From assembly GCF_030580955.1 (NCBI RefSeq), contig NZ_JAUQON010000001.1:124001-188000 (forward strand): a stretch of DNA of 64,000 nt, in the 5' to 3' direction. Positions 59,609 through 64,000 of this stretch are shown one piece after another. Source of the stretch: Hymenobacter convexus (GTDB lineage Bacteria; Bacteroidota; Bacteroidia; Cytophagales; Hymenobacteraceae). The number at the start of each line of letters is the position of its first letter. Position 1 is the first letter of the stretch. A program made the translations under genes and the position numbers. Under the pieces are notes generated by a model, which saw nothing but the letters and a program-made list of their open reading frames with translations, searched no databases and was not told where the DNA came from.

Positions 59609-61609
59609 ATGACACCCGCCGCCGTCGCCCTGCAATTCGACCGTCAAGACCTCTCCAACGAAACCCTGCTGCACCTCTACCAGCACCTGCTGCGCCCGCG
59701 GCTGATTGAGGAGAAAATGCTGATTCTGCTGCGTCAGGGCAAGGTGAGCAAGTGGTTTTCGGGCATCGGGCAGGAAGCCATTTCGGTGGGCAGCACCCTG
59801 GCGCTGGAGGCCGACGAGTACATTCTGCCGCTGCACCGCAACCTGGGCGTGTTCACGGGCCGCGAGGTGCCGCTGGGGCGCCTGTTCGCGCAGTGGCAGG
59901 GCAAGCGCACGGGCTTCACCAAGGGCCGCGACCGCAGCTTCCACTTCGGCACCAACGAGCATCACATCGTGGGCATGATTTCGCACCTCGGCCCGCAACT
60001 GGCCGTAGCCGGCGGCATCGCCCTGGCCGATTTGCTCGACAAAAAGCCCAAGGTAACTCTTACTTACAGCGGCGACGGCGGCGCTTCTGAAGGCGATTTT
60101 CACGAGGCCCTGAACGTGGCCGCCGTGTGGCAGCTGCCCGTCATTTTCATGATTGAAAACAACGGCTACGGCCTCAGTACGCCCTCCAACGAGCAGTTCC
60201 GCTTCAAGTCCTTCGTAGACAAAGGCCCCGCCTACGGCATGGAGGCCGTGCAGGTCGACGGCAACAACGTACTCGAAGTGTACACCACTGTGAAGCGGCT
60301 AGCCGAGGACCTACGCGAAAACCCGCGCCCGGTGCTGGTAGAAGCCCTCACGTTCCGTATGCGCGGCCACGAGGAAGCCAGCGGCACCAAGTACGTGCCC
60401 CAGAGCCTGATGGAAGAGTGGGCCGCCAAAGACCCGGTGGAAAACTATGAAAAGTGGCTGCTGGCCGAAGGCATCCTCACCGAAACCGCCCGCCACAGCA
60501 TCCGCGAAACTATCAAGGCCGCCATTGAGGCCGGCTTGCAGGAGGCCGACGCCGTGCCTATGCCCGTGGCCGACATCGCGGAAGAAATTGCGGATATGTA
60601 CCAGCCCTTCGAAGCGCCCGTAACGGACGCGCCGAAAGAAGGCGCCGCGCCCGAAAAGCGCTTCATCGATGCCATTCAGGAGGGCTTGAAGCAGAGCATG
60701 GAGCGCTACCCCGACCTCGTGCTCATGGGCCAGGACATTGCCGATTACGGCGGCGTGTTTAAAATCACGGAAGGCTTCGTGGCCGAATTTGGCAAGGCAC
60801 GGGTGCGCAATACGCCGCTCTGTGAGTCGGCCATCGTGGGCATTGGCCTGGGTTTGAGCATCAAAAAGAAGAAAAGCATGGTCGAGATGCAGTTCGCCGA
60901 TTTCGTGACCTGCGGCTTCAACCAGATTGTGAACAACCTGGCCAAGAGCCACTACCGCTGGGGCCAGAACGCCGACGTGGTGATTCGCATGCCCACCGGC
61001 GCGGGCTCGGCGGCTGGCCCGTTCCACTCGCAGAGCAACGAGGCGTGGTTCACGCACGTGCCCGGCCTGAAAGTAGTGTACCCCAGCAACCCGCACGATG
61101 CCAAGGGCCTGCTCTGCGCCGCGTTCGAAGACCCCAACCCGGTGCTGTACTTCGAGCACAAGATGCTCTACCGCAGCATGAGTGGCCCGGTGCCGGCGGC
61201 CTACTACACCACGCCCATCGGCCAGGCTGCCTTGGCTGCTGAGGGCAACGAGCTGAGTATCATTACTTACGGCATGGGCGTGCGCTGGGCCCTGGATGTG
61301 TGCCAGGACCTGGGCGTGTCGGCCGACGTGCTCGACCTGCGCACCCTGCTGCCCTGGGACCAGGAAGCCGTGCGCCGCACCGTGCTCAAAAACGGCCGCG
61401 TGCTCATCCTGCACGAAGACACGCTGACGGGCGGCATCGGCGGCGAAATCGCGGCCTGGATAGGGGAGAACTGCTTCGAGCACCTCGACGCCCCCGTGCG
61501 CCGCGTGGCCTCGCTCGATACGGCCATCCCGTTTGCGCCGCCGCTGGAAGCGGCTTTCCTGCCCCAGCAGCGGCTGCGCGAGCAGGTGCAGGCCCTGCGC
61601 AACTATTAG
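59609..61609 (+). CDS. 2-oxoacid dehydrogenase E1 component, alpha and beta chains fused
   Basis: Thiamine-diphosphate enzyme that decarboxylates a 2-oxoacid (branched-chain type most likely) for transfer to an E2 lipoyl carrier. The 666-residue chain contains a complete E1 alpha (about 10-345; TPP motif GDGGASEGDFHEALNVAAVW with ENNGYG) and E1 beta (about 355-666; RVRNTPLCESAIVGIGLGLS, MQFADFVTCGFNQIVNNLAK, GAGSAAGPFHSQSNEAWFTH). The fused form is common in Bacteroidota. The ATG at 59609 follows a clear promoter box. E2 and E3 genes are not in the window, so substrate choice is inference. Confidence 0.94.
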   Translation: MTPAAVALQFDRQDLSNETLLHLYQHLLRPRLIEEKMLILLRQGKVSKWFSGIGQEAISVGSTLALEADEYILPLHRNLGVFTGREVPLGRLFAQWQGKRTGFTKGRDRSFHFGTNEHHIVGMISHLGPQLAVAGGIALADLLDKKPKVTLTYSGDGGASEGDFHEALNVAAVWQLPVIFMIENNGYGLSTPSNEQFRFKSFVDKGPAYGMEAVQVDGNNVLEVYTTVKRLAEDLRENPRPVLVEALTFRMRGHEEASGTKYVPQSLMEEWAAKDPVENYEKWLLAEGILTETARHSIRETIKAAIEAGLQEADAVPMPVADIAEEIADMYQPFEAPVTDAPKEGAAPEKRFIDAIQEGLKQSMERYPDLVLMGQDIADYGGVFKITEGFVAEFGKARVRNTPLCESAIVGIGLGLSIKKKKSMVEMQFADFVTCGFNQIVNNLAKSHYRWGQNADVVIRMPTGAGSAAGPFHSQSNEAWFTHVPGLKVVYPSNPHDAKGLLCAAFEDPNPVLYFEHKMLYRSMSGPVPAAYYTTPIGQAALAAEGNELSIITYGMGVRWALDVCQDLGVSADVLDLRTLLPWDQEAVRRTVLKNGRVLILHEDTLTGGIGGEIAAWIGENCFEHLDAPVRRVASLDTAIPFAPPLEAAFLPQQRLREQVQALRNY

Positions 61610-61689
61610 GCGGCGCGGTATTGGCGCGGTTTTCGCGCGGCCAGGCCGTACCTTTCTCTCGCTTCCTTCTTGATTTTGTCCGTCTTACG

Positions 61690-62232
61690 GTGATTGCTCG
61701 TATACCTTCCGTTGTTCTTCGGTCCTTGCTGGGCGTGTGGCTGCTGAGCAGCTGTACGCTCTATCACAAGGTATTTCATCCGTACCGCCTGCCCACGCCC
61801 AAGCCCTCGCCCGAGTACCTAGCCCAGCAGAAGGCCAAGAAGGAAAAAGAAAAGAAGATGCTGGAGTTTCAGCACGATACGGAGAAGAGCGCCAAGAAGG
61901 GCGGCGCCGACGCGGAGGAAGCGGCTACTGACGTCTCGACGCCGAGCGGCGGTACCATCACGGCCCCAACGGAAGCAGCGCCGGCCCGCACCCTGCCCGA
62001 AAAGTCGACCGTGCGCTACGACAAAAAGGGGCTCATGAAAAAGCCCAAGCTCAAGCGCCGCAAGGTGAACAAGCAACACAAGCCTTTCCGTCCCTGGCAA
62101 TCTATCCGTGACTTCTTTAAGTATGGCCTCCACAAGAAACCCAATTACGACATCGACCACCGCGCGGCTCCCAAAGCCCCGGCCGAAGTCCCTGAGCCCG
62201 ATGCCGCACCTGATGGCGGCGGCAAGCCCTAG
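61690..62232 (+). CDS. Lys/Glu-rich lipoprotein
   Basis: A 180-residue protein, apparently starting at GTG (61690), with a signal peptide and lipobox LLSSC at about residue 22. The mature part begins TLYHKVFHPYRLPTPKPSPE, then a charged helix (YLAQQKAKKEKEKKMLEFQ), an acidic/Thr-rich linker, and a basic segment (LMKKPKLKRRKVNKQHKPFR) before RDFFKYGLHKKPNYDIDHR. No family recognised. Its end overlaps the next gene by 32 nt, so the two probably form an operon. The start codon is uncertain because no ATG is available near. Confidence 0.68.
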   Translation: MIARIPSVVLRSLLGVWLLSSCTLYHKVFHPYRLPTPKPSPEYLAQQKAKKEKEKKMLEFQHDTEKSAKKGGADAEEAATDVSTPSGGTITAPTEAAPARTLPEKSTVRYDKKGLMKKPKLKRRKVNKQHKPFRPWQSIRDFFKYGLHKKPNYDIDHRAAPKAPAEVPEPDAAPDGGGKP

Positions 62233-62596
62233 CGCCGCCTGGCTGGTGCTGCTGGCGGCCCTGTGCCTGGGCAGCGGCGCCGCGCACGCCCAGATTGTGG
62301 ACGCGAAACCGGCCCAGGTGAAGGCCGCCAACCGCCGCGCCCTGCGCGAGGCCAAGCGCACCGAGTCGCCCTTCAAGGAAAGCCACCTCGACGTGACGGC
62401 CGAACAACTCAAGCGCGGCAAAAGCACGCAGCCCCAAACCGAGACGAGCCGCGACGTGAATTACAAGAAAGGCACCGCGCCCAACGTGAAGCCCGCCGGC
62501 CTGCTGGGACTGCGCCGCGACAAAACCACCACCCTCGTGCGCAAGGAAAAGCGTCAGCGCAACCGCATGGCCGGCCGCAACGACGAAAAAAAATGA
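62201..62596 (+). CDS. Secreted basic hypothetical protein
   Basis: A 131-residue protein with a signal peptide (MAAASPSAAWLVLLAALCLG..GAAHAQ, from Met1 or Met5). The mature chain is short, basic and mostly helical or disordered: NRRALREAKRTESPFKESHL, DVNYKKGTAPNVKPAG, ending RKEKRQRNRMAGRNDEKK. It overlaps the lipoprotein gene by 32 nt in another frame, and the shared segment encodes its N-terminus. No family recognised; both genes of the pair are exported and positively charged. Confidence 0.68.
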   Translation: MPHLMAAASPSAAWLVLLAALCLGSGAAHAQIVDAKPAQVKAANRRALREAKRTESPFKESHLDVTAEQLKRGKSTQPQTETSRDVNYKKGTAPNVKPAGLLGLRRDKTTTLVRKEKRQRNRMAGRNDEKK

Positions 62597-62715
62597 CCGG
62601 CCCCGCGGGAATCAACTAGCTCCAAAACTGTTGTAGTAATTCGGAGCGTCTTCTGGCTGCCCTGGGCCAGGCCGGCGCGGCCTCTCGCATCATTCGCTAT
62701 TTATTCAGATTTCCT

Positions 62716-63057
62716 ATGTCCACCCCCTGGCTTCCGCTCACCCAACCCGAACAGCTCACCGACCTAGCTCAGGCCTCGCACGAGCAGCCGGTACTCATTT
62801 TCAAGCACAGCACCACCTGTTCCATCAGCGCGGCGGCCAAGAGCAAGATTGAGCGCCAGTGGGCCGACAGCGGCCTCGACCTGCCCATTTACTACCTCGA
62901 TTTGCTGCGCTTCCGCCCCCTCTCGGCCCAGATTGCCGAGCAGTTTGGCGTGCGCCACGAGTCGCCGCAGTTGCTGCTCATCAAAGACGGCGAGTGCACC
63001 TACGATGCCTCGCACATGGGCATCCGCCTGAGCGACGTGCAATCGGTGGTGAAATAG
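62716..63057 (+). CDS. ytxJ: Bacillithiol-linked monothiol redoxin, YtxJ/BrxC family
   Basis: A 113-residue thioredoxin-fold protein. The active-site segment LIFKHSTTCSISAAAKSKIE has the single cysteine of the monothiol bacilliredoxin family (usual form HSTxCPIS), followed by YYLDLLRFRPLSAQIAEQFG, VRHESPQLLLIKDGE and a C-terminal helix after SHMGI. It is expected to remove bacillithiol from mixed disulfides or act with the bacillithiol system, consistent with bshC elsewhere in the window. No operon partner. Confidence 0.93.
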   Translation: MSTPWLPLTQPEQLTDLAQASHEQPVLIFKHSTTCSISAAAKSKIERQWADSGLDLPIYYLDLLRFRPLSAQIAEQFGVRHESPQLLLIKDGECTYDASHMGIRLSDVQSVVK

Positions 63058-63083
63058 TGCGCCAAGCTGAAAGGACAAAACAG

Positions 63084-63177
63084 AACGTCATGCTGAGCGA
63101 AGTCGAAGCATCTCTACCGCGCAAGCAATCTGAATTACTCTCGCGGTAGAGATGCTTCGACTTCGCTCAGCATGACG
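63084..63177. repeat. Palindromic repeat, family 1
   Basis: Arms CGTCATGCTGAGCGAAGTCG AAGCATCTCTACCGC with exact complement; the copy-specific GAAGTCG is present in both arms. Between the convergent ytxJ and OsmC genes. Confidence 0.94.
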
Positions 63178-63201
63178 ATACCATCAAAAACTCAATCTTT
63201 T

Positions 63202-63609
63202 CTACCGGTACCCAAACACCACGTTCTGCCGGATGTCCGGGTGCAGGCTCAGGGCCACGGGGCAGGTGAGGGCGGCGCGCTCCAGCACGGTGCGGTCGGC
63301 GGGGGCGAGGGCGGCGGGCAGCTCAAACGTCACATCGACTTGGGCGATGCGGCGCGGGGGCTCCGGGCTCATGTGCTTCGTCACGGCCCAGGTGGCGTCT
63401 ACTAGGTCCCAGCCGTGGCGCTCGGCCACGATGCCCATGATGGTCATCATGCACGAGCCCAGGGCGGCGCTCACCAGGTCGGTGGGCGAAAACGCTTCGC
63501 CCCGGCCGTGGTTGTCTACGGGCGCATCGGTTTGAATAAGGGTGCCGGAAGCGACGTGCGTGGCTTCGGTGCGGAGGTGGCCGGCGTAGCGGGCGGTGGC
63601 GGTGTTCAT
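63202..63609 (-). CDS. OsmC/Ohr family peroxiredoxin-like protein
   Basis: A 135-residue OsmC-fold protein. The two catalytic cysteines are present: GSCMMTIMGIVAERHGWDL (first) and LTCPVALSLHPDI (second), along with the conserved Asn/Arg and FSPTDLVSAALGSC segments. The family reduces organic hydroperoxides. The ATG at 63607-63609 is used; a TTG codon just upstream extends the frame by one residue. Monocistronic, divergent from the last gene. Confidence 0.93.
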   Translation of the reverse strand: MNTATARYAGHLRTEATHVASGTLIQTDAPVDNHGRGEAFSPTDLVSAALGSCMMTIMGIVAERHGWDLVDATWAVTKHMSPEPPRRIAQVDVTFELPAALAPADRTVLERAALTCPVALSLHPDIRQNVVFGYR

Positions 63610-63716
63610 CAAGTCAGCGAGTTATCTTTACCAAGTAGTTTCTTCTTTCGCTAAATTACGTATTATGCCGTGCGCTGCTCCGGTGGCGGTGGCAGCGGCT
63701 CTTTTTCGGTTGATTT

Positions 63717-64000
63717 ATGCTTCCTTCTTTTTCCCGTTATCTCGGCTTGCTGGCGGCAGTCGGTTTGGCCACGGCTGCTCAGGCGCAGGACCGACCCGTC
63801 CGCTCCGCCGCTCCTGCATCGCGCCCGGCGCCGGCCGCGTCCGAAGCACCGGCCCAGGCGCCCCCGCGCGTGGCGCCGGTCCCCGATGCGCCGTCCGATG
63901 AGCAGTCGTACAGCAAGGAATTTGTTTACGGCATCAACTTCAACACCCAGGGCGGTTTGCTCGGGGGCGCTTCCATCCGTTCCAGCCGGGTGCTCGATGA
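63717..64000 (+). CDS. Secreted protein, probably outer membrane (5' part only, cut by window end)
   Basis: The reading frame starts ATG CTT CCT at 63717 and is open to the last base. It encodes a signal peptide (MLPSFSRYLGLLAAVGLATA AQAQ), a Pro/Ala-rich linker of about 40 residues (RSAAPASRPAPAASEAPAQA), and then SYSKEFVYGINFNTQGGLLG GASIRSSR, which looks like the first strands of an outer-membrane barrel. The rest lies outside the window. Family not recognised. Confidence 0.72.
   Translation, partial: MLPSFSRYLGLLAAVGLATAAQAQDRPVRSAAPASRPAPAASEAPAQAPPRVAPVPDAPSDEQSYSKEFVYGINFNTQGGLLGGASIRSSRVLD

Noticed and set aside
2537-63177. Possible dispersed CRISPR-like repeats
   Set aside because: Copies are kilobases apart, palindromic and without regular spacers; no cas genes.

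Overview
The window looks like chromosomal DNA of a Bacteroidota bacterium of the Cytophagales, most probably Hymenobacter or a close relative. The signs are: clearly GC-rich coding DNA, two secreted proteins with C-terminal type IX secretion (T9SS) sorting domains, several TonB-dependent receptors, bacillithiol genes (bshC, ytxJ), the gene order folP-cdaA beside DUF1599 and a DoxX-like gene, and the Bacteroidota -7 promoter box TAnnTTTG. The genus is inferred from these traits, not from a 16S gene. No rRNA, tRNA, CRISPR array, IS transposase or prophage was seen.

Layout. 1-9.2 kb: DUF1684 secreted protein, a 59-residue lipoprotein, fatty acid hydroxylase, shikimate kinase, a lone DppB-type permease, a DoxX/thioredoxin-like membrane protein, a secreted zinc protease, DUF1599, then folP and the c-di-AMP synthase cdaA. 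9.6-24.8 kb: a 2166-residue beta-helix T9SS surface protein, kbl and an SDR-type threonine dehydrogenase (a complete threonine-to-glycine route), a patatin phospholipase, a short BLUF photoreceptor, a 7-repeat beta-propeller T9SS protein, and an MFS-TerC pair. 24.9-38.7 kb: CitMHS transporter, TonB-dependent receptor, a two-component system, an alpha/beta hydrolase, DUF3891, YihY, two tandem paralogous outer-membrane-type proteins, a secreted unknown and rlmN. 38.8-50.9 kb: an orphan periplasmic TonB C-terminal domain, thioesterase, mnmD, DUF2157-GDYxxLxY pair, exbD-tonB, the bshC-SUKH-fau operon, rimO, an acyltransferase and pheS. 51-64 kb: a tandem set of four small secreted basic proteins sharing an APGxPV-like core, an M16 peptidase, a second TonB-dependent receptor, a GT39-type glycosyltransferase, a fused E1 alpha/beta 2-oxoacid dehydrogenase, two further basic exported proteins, ytxJ, OsmC, and a secreted protein cut by the right edge.

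The intergenic spaces are populated by at least six families of palindromic repeats. The commonest has nine copies (arm core GTCATGCTGAGCG...CGAAGCATCT); in most copies both arms carry the same variant bases. A roughly 200-bp composite element with an internal terminator hairpin sits behind two unrelated genes.

The observations I rate highest are the APGxPV secreted family (51.0-53.5 kb), the leaderless promoter architecture in which TAnnTTTG lies only 4-6 nt from the ATG (rlmN, pheS, patatin), the arm covariation of the palindromes, and the tandem outer-membrane paralogs, one with an added LSm-like strand domain.
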